Part shown: piece by piece, positions 44,628 to 57,023 of the stretch | Layout: every line of letters begins with the position of its first letter | Numbering within the stretch: the first letter of the stretch is position 1 | From: Galeopsis tetrahit | Lineage: Eukaryota > Streptophyta > Magnoliopsida > Lamiales > Lamiaceae | Length of the DNA stretch: 64,000 nt | Direction: 5' to 3' | Assembly (NCBI GenBank): GCA_963675135.1 | Contig: OY776123.1 | Location: 2,358,501 to 2,422,500 of the forward strand | Made by a program: the position numbers and the translations under genes | Notes under the pieces: generated by a model | Databases searched by the model: none | The model's input: only the letters and a program-made list of their open reading frames with translations | Told to the model about the DNA's origin: nothing

Positions 44628-44869
44628 TTAGACACGTTTCCACCTGCATAATTAATTAGAGAAAATAATTAACAGATCGATAATGTACATATTATTTTTT
44701 GTTATTATTCAGAATTGAAAAAGTATTTAGTGTTAGTTTTCAGAGCTAATTAAGAACGTACAATTTAAAAAAAATATATATATATGGATAAGAATTGAAA
44801 GTAAGAAGATATGATTACGTACTTTACTGGACCAGAGCCTCCAGATAGATTCCAGCCGAATTGGAACAT
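44628..44869 (-). CDS. Small two-exon peptide gene, copy E
   Basis: ATG at 44869; exon 1 is 44869-44823, ending AAA|GTACGT; exon 2 is 44643-44628, after ATGCAG and ending TAA. The product is 20 residues: MFQF, core GWNLSGGSGP, tail VKWKRV. Here an extra potential donor inside CCA|GTAAAG exists and would give a C-terminus PVETCLITITMEYGG. Against copy B nine core bases differ and all affected codons change the residue. The gene has the same 5' UTR, TATA box and 3' region as the other copies. The product is unrecognised. Confidence 0.5.
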
Positions 44870-44966
44870 GGTGAGATGGAGTAAAGGGTATAGATGGAAT
44901 ATATTGATCGAATGAAAGTAGTAGTGAGTGAGTGTGGTGAGTGAAATAATTAATAATAGAAGGTTG

Positions 44967-44978
44967 GATATATATAGA
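44967..44978 (-). promoter_or_regulatory. TATA box of peptide gene copy E
   Basis: Minus-strand CTATATATATCC about 98 bp above the ATG. Confidence 0.6.
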
Positions 44979-45009
44979 GCAATTGATCGAGCAACATGCA
45001 TCTATATAA

Positions 45010-46229
45010 ACGGCAAGGGACCACCTAATAAATGGAAAGGGACCATATGGACCATCTAATAAATGTCTTTGTTACAATTGGGGTTGCATTACACCAATAA
45101 AAAAGATGTAGATAAAATAATTGGAAAGCAACCAATCATGTGACCTAGTATTAAAAAAAAGGGACCACTTGCACTAACATAGGGTAAGAAATTTAGATAA
45201 AACACTAATTGCACTAAGAAATTAGATAGCATGTGTATTCATAAAGTCTGTCGTATTTCTCATTTTGTATAAAATTTAAAAAATATATTTTTTGACAAAT
45301 TTATCCCTTATTAATATTTCTCTTTTCCTTCTCTTTTTTCTTTTCTGTTCCCACATTTCTTTTTCACTCTTACTTTGAACTTTCCAAAAAAAGGTTATTA
45401 ATATATTTCAATAAAAATATAGACATGGTAGAGATTAATATATTTCAATAAAAATATAGACATTGTATAAAATTAAAAAAATATATTTTTTTGACAAATT
45501 TACCCCTTATTAATATTTCTCTTTTTCTTTTTCTGTTCCCCACATTTATTTTCCACTTTTACTTTGACCTTTTCGAAAAAAGGTTGTTAATATATTTCAA
45601 TAAAAATATAGATATTGTAGAGATTAATAAGGATATTTTAGACGGTTTATAAGTTCAAATATTTAAATGAAACAATTTTTTTTTTCTAGAGAAGTATGAA
45701 GGGTCTCTTTAGTTGCCGCAATAATTAAGCTACCTGTACACACATCATCTTTCTTCTCCATCCTTTTGTCTATCTCTACATAAATTCACAAGGTAAAAAT
45801 ATCAACATCTCTCGAAAAATTGAGAACATACATTTCTAACCCCTCATTCTTTCTACATTTCTATTACTTCACGTCTCAACATTATTTGTACACTTTTAAT
45901 ATAGTAATTACTCATCGAATTAATGCCCTCACAACATTATTTGATTTTAAAATTATCACTCATTTAGAGTTTAAATTTTCTCACCAAATACTTTGTACGC
46001 TTCATTAAATTATTTGAATGCACCTCTTTTATTTTACTCCACACAACACTATTTTTTTTTAAAAGTGTATCGATCAATAAGTTTAAAGGGACAGAGGGAG
46101 TATATTTTATTGTTTCCTTACCTCATTAAAGATAATACTCTCTATCCCTAAAAAGTTTGCAGTTCTTTTTAGTCATGGATTTTTAAAAAAAAAAAGTATA
46201 ATAATTAAATTTGTATATATAAAATAAAT
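45010..46229. repeat. Block E flank with inverted copy of the 854-bp unit
   Basis: 45245-45460 and 45470-45660 are two similar copies of a 'GACAAATTTA(C/T)CCCTTATTAA' segment. 45690-46200 is inverted relative to 22995-22470 of the tandem triplication. No gene is seen. Confidence 0.6.
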
Positions 46230-46345
46230 AAAATAGTAAAGGGTATAGATGGAAATATGGAATTGATCGAATGAAAGTAGTAGTGAGCGAGTGTGGTGAG
46301 TGAAATCTTATATAATAGGAGGTTGGATATATATAGAGCAAGTGA
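46230..46345 (-). pseudogene. Peptide-gene promoter remnant
   Basis: Contains the 5' UTR and TATA region ('GTAAAGGGTATAGATGGAAA' through 'GGTTGGATATATATAGAGCA') but breaks off before the ATG. It is joined directly to the inverted 854-bp-type sequence. Confidence 0.75.
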
Positions 46346-47924
46346 TCTTCAATTTTACATTTCTAACCCCTCTTTCTTTCTACACTTTTATTAATCCACA
46401 TCATTGCACCCTTCTAATATAGAACTTACTTATTGAATTAATGCTTTCACAATATTATTTTAATTTAAAATTTTCACTCATTTATGATTTAAATTTTCTT
46501 CCCAAATACTTTTTACACTTCATTAAATTATCTGAATACACTTCTTTTATTTTACTCCACACAACACTTATTTTACTATTTTTCGATATTCTTAGTTTTT
46601 TACAAGAATTTTTTGAAAATTTAAAAAATAGTATATATAATAGTACGTAACTTAGTGGTAATTCAACTGCAATTCGTTAGTGATTTAGTGGTGGGTGTAC
46701 AAATAGAATTTTAGTGGGTTGTATTTTAATTTAATTGATAAAAGGGTAATAATCCGTATAATTTATATATATATATATATTTTTTAAATGAGGGTAATTA
46801 AACACATAAAAAAAGGACAAATAACGGTGACTTATTTGAAAACTCGGACTATAGCCATGAGTATTGTTCAACACATTTAAAAAATTGGATCCAGCAGTAA
46901 ATACTCCTCACCCACCCAAGGGGACCATCCAATTATTGAGTGTGATTAAGACACCCCACCCACCCAAGGGACCATCCAATTATTGGGTGGTTGTACCCAT
47001 CAATTATATGTGATTAATACACCCCACCCACCCAAGGGACCATCCAATTAAGTAAACTAACTTAACCAAAGTAACAAACCCTACCCTAGTTAGCTAACTC
47101 TAGTTACACGCACCCATCAATACCTTGCCTATCTGTCGGTGGAGTATGCATCGAAGAAATGTGTACATTTCTAACCCCTCATTCTTTAATTTCTGCACTT
47201 TTATTACTCTACGTCTCAACATTATTTACACACTTCTAATATATAAATTACTTATCGAATTAATGTCCTCACAACCTTATTTTATTTCAAATATATTTTT
47301 CCGACATTCTTAATTGTTTTCAGGTTTTTTTTTGAAAATTTTAAAAAAGTGTATAATACGTAACTTAGTGGTAACTCAACGGTGATTCGATATTAAATCG
47401 GTCCATCAATTATATATAATTAATACACCCCCACCCACCCAAGGGACCATCTAATAAACGTGGAGGGACCATCGAATTAAGTGTAGGCATAATTGAGATA
47501 CTATACAAACTAACTCGTCCGTACATTCCACTTGACACTGACAAAGGAAACAGCATAGACAATAATATACACTTTTTGCGTTGTATAAATTTTATCGTAT
47601 TTCTTATTTTGTATAGAAATAAAAAAGTATATTTTTTAGGAGAAAGTCTTAAATGCACATTGTGCACCAAACTAGAATTGGTACACATGCTTTTTAACTG
47701 TTTTTTTCTCCTAATTCTTCTTCTCCACCTTTCTAATTTTTTAAACGCGCCCACACCCTTTATACATCTCAGCCACTCTCTTATCTTTCTCTACAGATCT
47801 AATGACCTGGGACTCTCCGTCGTGTTAGGAATTAATATACAAGAGTTAATTTCCAACCTCACTACAAGTTCGGACTTTTAAATGAGACGAAATTCTTTCA
47901 TTGTCCATTCGATGGGCCTCCTCC
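46346..47924. other. Block E right arm, no gene
   Basis: Matches 16000-16020 plus 16640-17965 in C, thus without the hAT MITE. 'CCACCCACCCAAGGGACCAT' is expanded to three copies around 46910-47045. Confidence 0.55.
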
Positions 47925-49233
47925 TGATGGGTGTCGAAACCAACAAATAATAATAACCTGCTAAATTAAATATTAATTGTGATAGTGATAAGCAGGGTCG
48001 AATCCACAGAGATTGGTAATAAGAATTATTCTAAATACAAAATATAAATATAACAATAAAAACAAATATGGGGGGATTTTGAGTTGGGTGATTAAACTAA
48101 TTAAAATAAACGACAAGTAAAATAAGGTGATTCGATGAAGTAAAATATCCAGCCATAGATAACATCAGAATTGGTTCATACACAATCGATCATAGATGCA
48201 AAAATAACTCTTTCACTCAAACATCAAATTGGTTATAGTTGTTGGTACGACCTAACAACCAGCCTGTCCTTACTGTTTTGATAATCAAGATACGATCTCT
48301 AATTATTTCTCTTGCCAGTAAACAACCCTAGATACGATCGTAGAATTTAATTTACCAACAGCATTCAATTTAGAAAGACCCAATTCTAGCCCACAAACGC
48401 ACATGTAGGTTCATTTAGACTAGATTATATATCTCACATAGCAATTATGCTACTTGCCACAAAGAATAGAACAATTAAACAATTACGGATTCAACGTTCT
48501 AATTGGCACATATCATTTTCACGAATTGAATAAGTGATCAATTTAAACAACTCGTCAAACAATATAATCGAACACAAAGATATATAAATAATATAAAGTG
48601 AAAAAGAGTGAAAACTAATTAGATCTCACATTGTGTAGAACCAATCTTCAATCATCCCTGACTAGATTAGTGATTTAGCAACTCATAATAAAAGATAAAA
48701 TAAAATGCTTCATAGAAAATGTCTAAAATGTTTTACAGTCAAAGAGTAGGCGTGAGAGAGAATCTGGAATTCTCCTCTGAGAGTTAATTAAGAGGGAAGA
48801 GAGAGAGACGTTAATCCTCTCAAATCTAACTACCTAATTCAAAATATTAATAACTAACTATAAACTTATCTAAAACTAATTAATACTAATTTAATATAAT
48901 AAATAACATACTAATCTATAATATAAATATAAATATTTAAGACTCTAAAAATGATGGAAAGAAGTAATCTTGAGTCTTGAGTGGTGTTTGGTCGCCACTT
49001 GTGTAAATTCTCGTCAGAACCTTAGGCGTGCCCACGCCTTATGCAAAGTCTTCTCCTGGAATCTTTAATTGGAGACTTAAATTCATTTTCTTCAAATATC
49101 ACTCCAAATCATCTCAAGCATCAATTAAATCCTACAAGATATAAAATATGATCAAAGCAAATACTTAAGGATTAATTGACATCTAAATCATGGGAAAATA
49201 TGGCAATATATATGTACTTTATACGATCTATCA
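47925..49233. mobile_element. Solo LTR, 1309 bp
   Basis: Begins TGATGGGTGTCGAAACC and ends ACGATCTATCA. CCTCC is duplicated at 47920-47924 and 49234-49238. It contains 'GCAGGGTCGAATCCACAGAG', a phrase I associate with LTRs of plant retroelements. No internal region is adjacent. Confidence 0.85.
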
Positions 49234-49238
49234 CCTCC

Positions 49239-49560
49239 CCAAAAAGGGTAAGAGGTGTTAATCCGGCCCACGAGTGAGGGGAGTGTTAGAAATTAATATA
49301 CAAGAATTAATTCTCAACCTCACTACAAGTTCGAACTTTTAGATGAGACGGAATTAATTCGTTCACGTCGCCGCCGTATTAATCTTCAACATTCAGTGGG
49401 AAATCGCGCAGAAGGCGTTAGCCATCATCATGCATCTTATAATTTATAAAACTTGAAATTGAGAATTAAATAGATCTTTAAATCAAGGTTGTGAGGTCAA
49501 AATTATCTGATTAGGGTCCCAAACTTGAGTGGCCTAAATATTGAATATATTTATATTTAT
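49239..49560. other. Retroelement-like debris, no gene
   Basis: 49280-49350 ('GTTAGAAATTAATATACAAG', 'CCTCACTACAAGTTCG') repeats 47826-47890 on the other side of the solo LTR and resembles LTR edges. Confidence 0.4.
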
Positions 49561-49564
49561 CAAA

Positions 49565-49960
49565 GAAAAGTGGTAATTGTATTTCTTTTTGTTTAAAAAA
49601 ATATTATTAAAAAGTGATAGATTTTATTATTGAAAAATGTAATTTTTATTATTAAAAAGTGGTAGATATTTTAATTGAAAAATATCATTTTTATTATTAT
49701 AAGTGTAATTTTTATTATTGAAAAGTGGTAGATTTTGTCAATGAAAAGTGTAATTCTTATTATTGAAAAGTGGTTGATTTTGTTACTAAAAAGTGTAATT
49801 CTTATTATTGAAAAGTGGTACATATTTTAACTGAAAAATGTACTTTTTATTATTAAAATTGGTACATATTTTAACTGAAAAATGTCATTCTTATTATTGA
49901 AAAGTGGTAGATTTTGTTATTGAAAAGTGTAATTCTTATTATTTTGTAGTGTTAAAATAT
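49565..49960. repeat. Degenerate tandem repeats of about 50-60 bp
   Basis: 'TATTATTGAAAAGTGGTAGA' alternates with 'TTTTGTTA(T/C)TGAAAAGTGTAA' six or more times. Confidence 0.8.
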
Positions 49961-51226
49961 ACTAATTATTAAAAAAAAAAGAGTTTTTGTAGTGTTAAAT
50001 TAATTATTTTGTAGTTTTAAAATATAATTATTTAAAAAATATAGTTTTTGTTGTGTTAAAATATAATTATTAAAAATAAAAAAAAGTATACCTGTACTTA
50101 GTTTAGATATAGATGTAACCACTTGAGCACGTTATTTTGATTAAGAATTTCAATTTGATTAATATATATTGGTTCGATCTGTGCATTAGTGTACACGGTG
50201 CACACTATGCACAGGAGATCAACTCATTTTTTTGACAAATTTACTCCTCCTTTATTTTTCTCTTTTCCTTCTTTTTTTTCTTTTCTGTCTCTCACATTCA
50301 TTTTTCACTCTTACTTTGACCTTTCAAAAAAAAAGGTAATCAATATATTTATAAAAAAAAGATAGATACTGTAGAGATTAATAGGGGTATTTTAGGGAGA
50401 CCATTGGTAAAAATAGAAAAATCGACAATTATTTTAAAATAAAATTTAAGATCATATGCGACAAACTTTATGAAATGGAGGGAGTAATTAATAGTAATGT
50501 CACTTTGATAAAATCTATGTATATAAAAAGAGGATGAGGGCTCTCATGCTTTCGTCACGTATGCATTTGAGACACCTTCTCCTTCTGCCATGTGTTAGTT
50601 GACTTGACCTTTGAGATCCACGTGTGCATTTTAGATTACATTTACTTCTTTCCATGCGTACATTACAAGTGCATGAAGGGAAATGTAGAGATTCTACTTG
50701 TCATCTTCTTTTAATTAATTCTAGCTTTTTATTTATTTTTAATTAATTCAAGTGTCCTTTTAGTTCAATCCTTTATTTTGGTAGTTCGTGTCTATGGATT
50801 GTGGTTTCTTACCGAAAAAGTTTGAAGGATTGCGTACATATACAAAGATTGATTCAAACCGTGGTAATATACGTACCATGCAAGTTTTGGATTCATTTCT
50901 CTAAGTCATTGATTATGGATTGTCGATGTTTTTCAAGCCGGGTGAGTTTGATTGAATTTCAGCGATTTTGAGAATTGGGATTCAATATTACGAGTCCTTT
51001 TAATTTTGGCGTTTTTTGATAGCGGTTCATAAATTTCTGTTTATATTTTCTCTGTTCTTTAAGCTTAATTTTTGTTTAATTTTGTTTCCATGTTTTTGTT
51101 TTGAAATCCTATTCCTAAGATGTTCAACTAATTTTGAGGATTTTGCAGCGATGTGGTTATTGTGATGGAGGTTGTTAAATTGCTATCCAAAAATCGCCTA
51201 CTCTCATAAGTAAGTTGGTGTATGCT
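49961..51226. other. No gene recognised
   Basis: 50220-50485 resembles 45290-45660 and ends 'ATGGAGGGAGTA'. 50520-51226 has a more even base composition and no close match in the window; I see no convincing ORF or splice pattern. Confidence 0.4.
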
Positions 51227-51235
51227 GATTTAAAT

Positions 51236-52338
51236 GAGAAAATTTCATTTTACGTCCTATAAGTTAGGGCGAATCCATTTTATATCCTTTAAATATTCAC
51301 TTTATCAATTTACACCCTTTTGAGTCCAACTTACATCCTTTTGAGTCCAACTTACATCCTTTTACCGGAAAATTAAAAAATTCACCGGAATGTGTATTTT
51401 GTAATTTGGTCTTTCGACGAGTATTGTGACATGGCGCTACATGTGAGGCCACATGTATAAAAATTGCCAACAATGCATGAAAAAAGAAATTACAAACTGT
51501 GAAGAATGAATTAAAATAAAACTAAATAGAACCATTAAAAACTGTAGGACAAATATGAATTAAAATTAAAATGATTAAAATAATGAACTGAACCAGAATT
51601 TAAGAAACGCATAATTAAAATTAAAAAGATTAAAATAATGAACTAAATTAAAAAAAACCAGAATAGAATCGTGAAAAAAAAATAATAGTCCCTACAAAAT
51701 CGCCCTCAAATATCCCCAAATCATGAACCCACGAGAAAGAATAGAACATAGAACAAAATCCAGAAATCTTCCATGTATTCCAATGAAACACACCATCCCA
51801 AACGCACTCGCCCCTGCCAAAGGTTTCAGACACTTCAAAAATTAAAAACTTGTTCATCTTTATCTGCGATTTCTGTGATTTGTTCTGCGTTCTATTCTGT
51901 CTGCGGGTTCATGATTTTGGGAGATTTGAGGGCAATTTTGGAGGGGCAATTTTTTTATTTTTCAGTTCAGTTCATTAATACTTTTTAATTTTAATTCTGC
52001 ATTTCTTAAATCCTGATTCACTTCATTATTTTAATCTTTTTAATTTTAATTCACATTTGTCCTACAGTTTTTAATGGTTCTGTTTAGTTTTATTTTGATT
52101 CATTGTTGACAGTTTTTAATTTCTTTTTTCATGCATTGCTGGCAATTTTTATACATGTGGCGCCATGTCACAATACTCGTCGGAAGCCCCAATTAAAAAT
52201 ACACATTTCGGCGAATTTTTTAATTTTCCAGCAAAAGGATGTAAATTGGACTAAAAATGATGTAAATTGATAAAGTGAATATTTAGAGGATATAAAATGG
52301 ATTCGCCCTAACCTACGGACGTAAAATGAAATTTTCTC
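51236..52338. mobile_element. Mutator-type foldback element, nearly all inverted repeat
   Basis: Starts GAGAAAATTTCATTTTACGT and ends with the inverse AAATGAAATTTTCTC. A perfect 9-bp duplication GATTTAAAT is at 51227-51235 and 52339-52347. The arms are about 500 bp each and meet near 51780-51870. ORFs at 51648 and 51773 are the two faces of the inverted repeat. Confidence 0.9.
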
Positions 52339-52384
52339 GATTTAAATGGACGGTTGGGTTTTATATTATTTTTATCACCTTGAA

Positions 52385-52530
52385 GGTGAGGGTTTGTCGG
52401 GCTACCCCTACCCTGGTCAGCCCTATTGGGCCACGGGTTAAACGGTTTAGGGCCTTATCCGATTCGTTCTTAATCGGTCCATCAATAATTGAGACCTAAC
52501 TCTAGCGGGCCACGGGTTAAACGGGCTACG
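52385..52530. other. hAT-MITE remnant
   Basis: 'GGTTAAACGG(T/G)' and 'GGGCCACGGG' phrases as in 16022-16631, ends unclear. Confidence 0.45.
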
Positions 52531-52944
52531 AATTTTAAAAAAAATCCGTAAATGAGAAAATAAAAGTATGATTTAAACACAATTCTAGAATTCATTGGTC
52601 CAAAAAATGAAACATGTCCATTTTATGTAGACAATTCATAAAGAAAGAAAGGACATTTTATGTGGACAAAGGAAGTTTATTGTTACGTCGTGTTACATTT
52701 ATTTTTATTTATTACGTTTTAGTAATGTTAATCGGGCCCCCAACCCAAAATTTTTAGCTCCGTCACTGGGATCAGTCCTACAGGAAAATGTCCTAGATTA
52801 TTTAGTTGGGAATATTTAATTAGCTCATTCATATTTTTTAAGTAGATTTGGCAACTTTCTCAACAGCCTACAGTAACAAATGCATGTAGATGTAGCTAGA
52901 GACACAAAAGAAATGCACACATGTACTAATTTCATTTCGCTCAG
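52531..52944. other. No gene seen
   Basis: AT-rich DNA between the hAT remnant and block F; 'GGACATTTTATGTGGACAAA' is partly repeated. Confidence 0.35.
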
Positions 52945-55230
52945 ATTACCCTTGTTGATGTTCTATGGAAAGTATTCTCCTTCCACTTTTCACACACAAA
53001 CAACAGTTGATTTTCTATAGAATCATGTACTTGAAAGTATTCTCATTAAGGAATTTAATCGAACACCTGGTCTACATTAACACAAAACTATTGAGACGCG
53101 AGAAATCAATAATTGTTATCAAGAAATATGATGTCGCGATGCATTGTGATTTCATAATTTTGTTCTCTTTTGAATTTCTATATATGTTCATCCAATCTTT
53201 CCATTGAATCTTCAAGGTTTTGGTAAGATTTCTTGCAATCTTCTGAATATATCAATTCGATTTGCTCAATATATTTTAGGCATGGATTCTGTTGAAATTT
53301 CTCAAATACCCTTATATTTTTAATAAAGAATTAGACACGTGTCTTCCATCCGTGATGTGTAATAGTAGATGAAACACCATTTTAGTAAATATAGTTTTTG
53401 GATAGTATTAAGTAGTAAGTTATCACATTTATTTAGTTTATAATAATTTTAGCCTTCATTTTTTTTCAATTTTAGAACATAAAATTATACTGAATAGAAT
53501 TACATGATATTTTGTTAACATATTATATTTATGGTCATTAATATTAGCATAATTTCTTATAATAATTATTAATTTTTATATTTATTGTTTTTAATTTTTG
53601 TAAGTTAAATCGATTCATAATTTTTAATTAATACGGAGTATATGAAATTTTATTATCTATTTATTTATTTATTTATTATACTCATTATTTTAAAGAAAAT
53701 GATTATAATTTTAATATTAATTTATCTTATACAATTCAAAAAATTTAACCTTTATTTCATTCAATTTTAGAACATAAAATTATACTTAATAGAATTACAT
53801 GATATTTTGTTAAATATTATATTTATGGTCATTAATATTAGCATATAATTTCTTATGATAATTATTATATATAATTTTTTAATTTTAGAAAGTTAAATCC
53901 ATTCACAATTTTAATGTTAAATCGATTCATAATTTTTAATTAATATGGAGTATATGAAATTTTATTATCTATTTATTTATTATTACTCATTATTTTTAAT
54001 ATATTATATGCGTATATAATAATTCAATGTAATATTATACGGAGTATATATATAATATTGTCATGTTTATTAGTGTTAAAAATTTATTAGTTCCATATTT
54101 TTTTTAAAAAATTTCAAAAAAGTTAAGTTTTCCAATTACGTCCCAAATCGTCGGAAACATCAAAACGACGTCGTAACCATGACGTAATACGACGTCGTTT
54201 TGATGTTTCCGGCGACTTGGGACGTAATTGGAAAAATTAGCTAAAATTTGAAACGTAATTGAAAAATTAACTTTTTTTGGAACGTTTTTGAAAAAGTTAA
54301 AAAGAAATGGGACGTAAAAAAATTATTTCCCGATTTCTTGCAATCTTCTGAATATCACTTTTACCATGGATTCGGTTGAAATTTCTCAAATATGGGACAT
54401 TAACAGAAGGGAAGAAAGAAAGTTAACACCCTTATATTTTTAATAAAGAATTAGACACGTGTAGTCCATCCGTGATGTGTAATAGTAGATGAAACACCAT
54501 TTTGGAACAGGAAATTCGAGCCGGCTATACGATCTTGAATTTAGGACTTTGTAACGCAAGGGCTAGACGTTCGTATTTTGGATTAAACGTTGATTTAGGG
54601 ACTTTTGAGACGAATGTCGTTGAAGATCGTTCTTAACTTCGGGACTTTGTAACGTTAATCCAAGGACTAGGCGTCGTATTTTGGATTAAACGTCGATTTT
54701 CGAGACTTTTCGTGACTTTTCGGGTCGAATGCCGTTACACTAAGCCCCTTGATCTCGACTCGAAAGCCTCTTTGCCCGAAGAACGCATTTGAAGCTCCTC
54801 TAACTGATGAAGTACACCCTAAAATCTCTATCTCTGTAGAGAATTTTAGAGTCTTGAATGCTTCTGACTTCATATCAAATTAATTGAATGAGAATTCTAT
54901 AGGTGTAGAACCTATAGCTTTTATGGGTCAAATATGATGTATTGGAGATATTTGTGCTAAGTAGTTACTAACTTATTAAATTTTGAATTATTTAATGGGC
55001 TAAAAATACCAGATTTGAGCCTAATTTGATTTATTGAATTTTAGAGGTCCGATTTAGTTTAATGGATTTTAGAGGCCCGTTTTGATTTGTTGGACTTTAG
55101 AGGTCCGTCTTGATTTACTGGACTTTTAGAGGCTCATCTTGATTTGTTGGACTTTATAGTCACGTCTTGATTTACTGGAGTTGAGAGGTCCAAATTAATT
55201 GAATTTTGCTTGTCTACAGTAAATTAATTA
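52945..55230. repeat. Block F left arm with a 1.1-kb extra segment
   Basis: Counterpart of 12455-13535. Relative to C it gains 53384-54488, bordered by direct repeats of about 90 bp ('GAATTAGACACGTGT' to 'GATGAAACACCATTTT') at 53322-53383 and 54449-54501. This suggests local duplication plus insertion of AT-rich DNA. Confidence 0.6.
54127..54232. repeat. Near-perfect palindrome, arms about 45 bp
   Basis: CCAATTACGTCCCAA...CATCAAAACGACGTCGT faces ACGACGTCGTTTTGATG...TTGGGACGTAATTGG across a short spacer with GACGTAAT. Confidence 0.9.
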
Positions 55231-55239
55231 CAAAATCAA

Positions 55240-55482
55240 TAATACTAGCTAATAAAGTTGGAAAAAACAATGAAATATGAAAAATGAACACAAATAAGAT
55301 CGAAGTTTAATAGAATTTGCGTGGTAATGGAACCGTAAATATTATTATTCACATAACACGACATAAACAATAAAAAGAAAAGAAGAAATACATTAAAAGA
55401 GATTACTAAACGACATGACGATAACAAAAAACATATAAACGCACCATCACAGAGATAGAGGACAATATTTGAATTTCTTAAT
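55240..55482 (-). pseudogene. Peptide-gene remnant, 3' UTR only (block F)
   Basis: Matches the distal transcript region of copies A to E up to 'GAATTTCTT', then ends. Exons and promoter are absent. Confidence 0.7.
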
Positions 55483-55494
55483 AATTTAGATTCA

Positions 55495-55605
55495 GACAAA
55501 GTGGGATAGCTCAAGTGGTTAGAGCACCACTACCTAGGCCTTAGGTCTTGGGTTCGAGTCATGGGGAGGGGAAAAGGGATGGGTATTTAACTTCCATCAA
55601 AAAAA
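55495..55605 (+). mobile_element. tRNA-derived SINE, copy 2
   Basis: Starts GACAAAGTGGGATAGCTCAA, with the same A box, B box (GGGTTCGAGTC) and tail as the copy at 11897. The 12-bp duplication AATTTAGATTCA is at 55483-55494 and 55606-55617. Block C lacks the SINE at the matching place (near 13708). Confidence 0.93.
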
Positions 55606-55610
55606 AATTT

Positions 55611-55885
55611 AGATTCATCTTTGGTTAAAAATAGACGTTCCAAATTAGATTAATAATTTCTTAATTTGATAATTAAATAACCATTGGTAAAAAATAGACA
55701 TTCCAAATTAGATTAATAATTTCTTAAATAACCTTTTCACTTTAAACTCAACCATATAAACATCATTCCAAATTAGATTAATAATTTCTTAATTTGATAA
55801 TTAAATAACCATTGGTAAAAAATAGACATTCCAAATTAGATTAATAATTTCTTAAATAACCTTTTCACTTTAAACTCAACCATAT
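55611..55885. repeat. Tandem repeats after the SINE
   Basis: The 65-bp unit seen at 13710 occurs here in an expanded array, including a larger 120-bp duplication ('CCTTTTCACTTTAAACTCAA' occurs twice). Confidence 0.8.
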
Positions 55886-56013
55886 AAACATCTCAAAATT
55901 ACACCGTATATTATTAATTTGTTACTCTCGATATTTTACTAATATACTTTATTGTTTAAAATTCATACGCTCTAATTAGTAAATGTTGAAACAAAAAATG
56001 GGACAGATGTTGC

Positions 56014-56784
56014 TAGGGGTGTACATCGATCCAAAATTGGTCCGGATCGAAACCGATTTGGATCAGGACCGGAATATATCCAAACAGATGGACCAGAGAC
56101 CAGACCAGAATTAATCCGGTCCAAACTCGGATCGGACTGGGTTTGAATTGGTTTTAATTTTTTTTATTTTCAAGTTTTATAAGTTTTTGGAAGTGAGAAT
56201 AAGAATGATGAATTTGTGTATAAAAATTAGTGTATCATTGCGTTTCTATTTTCACAAATTATTTAATTCTAGACTCCATTTGAATGGAGAGATTTGATAT
56301 ATAGATTTTAAATCCACCATTCAAATTCACACCACTTGTTTGGATTATGAATAGATTTCAAATATTTAGATTTTTGCTCACACAATTTTTAAAGATTTTA
56401 AATCATCACTAAAATCAAATCCATATATTTTTAAATCATTTCATTTAAAATACCTTCTCAAATCAAATTCTCTCATCCAAACGCAACCCTAAGTACATCA
56501 CGTTTCTATTATTTTTTTAGAGTGTTAACGAAAAAAATGTTTTTGAAGTTTTCAAATTAACAATTCTAATTTTATTTAGTTTATAATAATTAAAGTTGTA
56601 TTATTAAAAAATATATAAATATAAAAAAAAATCTGATTTTTCGTTCCGGACCAGTAAATTCTCGTCTTCACCCGAATTGGACCAGAAAATTGGAATCCTA
56701 AAATTCAATGGAACGGACCGGAAATTAACCGGTCTGTCTGATTTCAGTCTTTTTTCTGGTCCGGTCTATATTTGCACACTCTTA
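56014..56784. mobile_element. hAT-type MITE, copy in block F
   Basis: Starts TAGGGGTGTACA and ends TGCACACTCTTA; homologous throughout to 13998-14779. Confidence 0.75.
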
Positions 56785-56883
56785 GATGTAGTATTTGAAA
56801 ACGCAGGTGGGTGTATTAACTAATTTTAGGCCTTTTAACAAGTATAAATACTGATGAGTGCTAAATTAGCCCAGCCCGTTCGT

Positions 56884-57023
56884 TTAACCTGTGGCCCGCT
56901 AGGGTTAGGTCCCAACAATTGTAGGTCCGTTAAATATGAACCGGTTAAGACCCTAACCCGTTTAGCCCGTAACCCTATAGAGCTAGCCCTATAGGGCTAG
57001 GGCCAGCCCGATAGACATCTCTA
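56884..57023. mobile_element. Right part of an hAT MITE at a deletion junction
   Basis: Identical type to 16492-16631, ending GATAGACATCTCTA. Its left side is fused to block sequence at 'CCGTTCGTTTAACCTG'. Confidence 0.8.

Noticed and set aside
51648..51988. Overlapping ORFs on both strands
   Set aside because: They are the two faces of a 1.1-kb inverted repeat.
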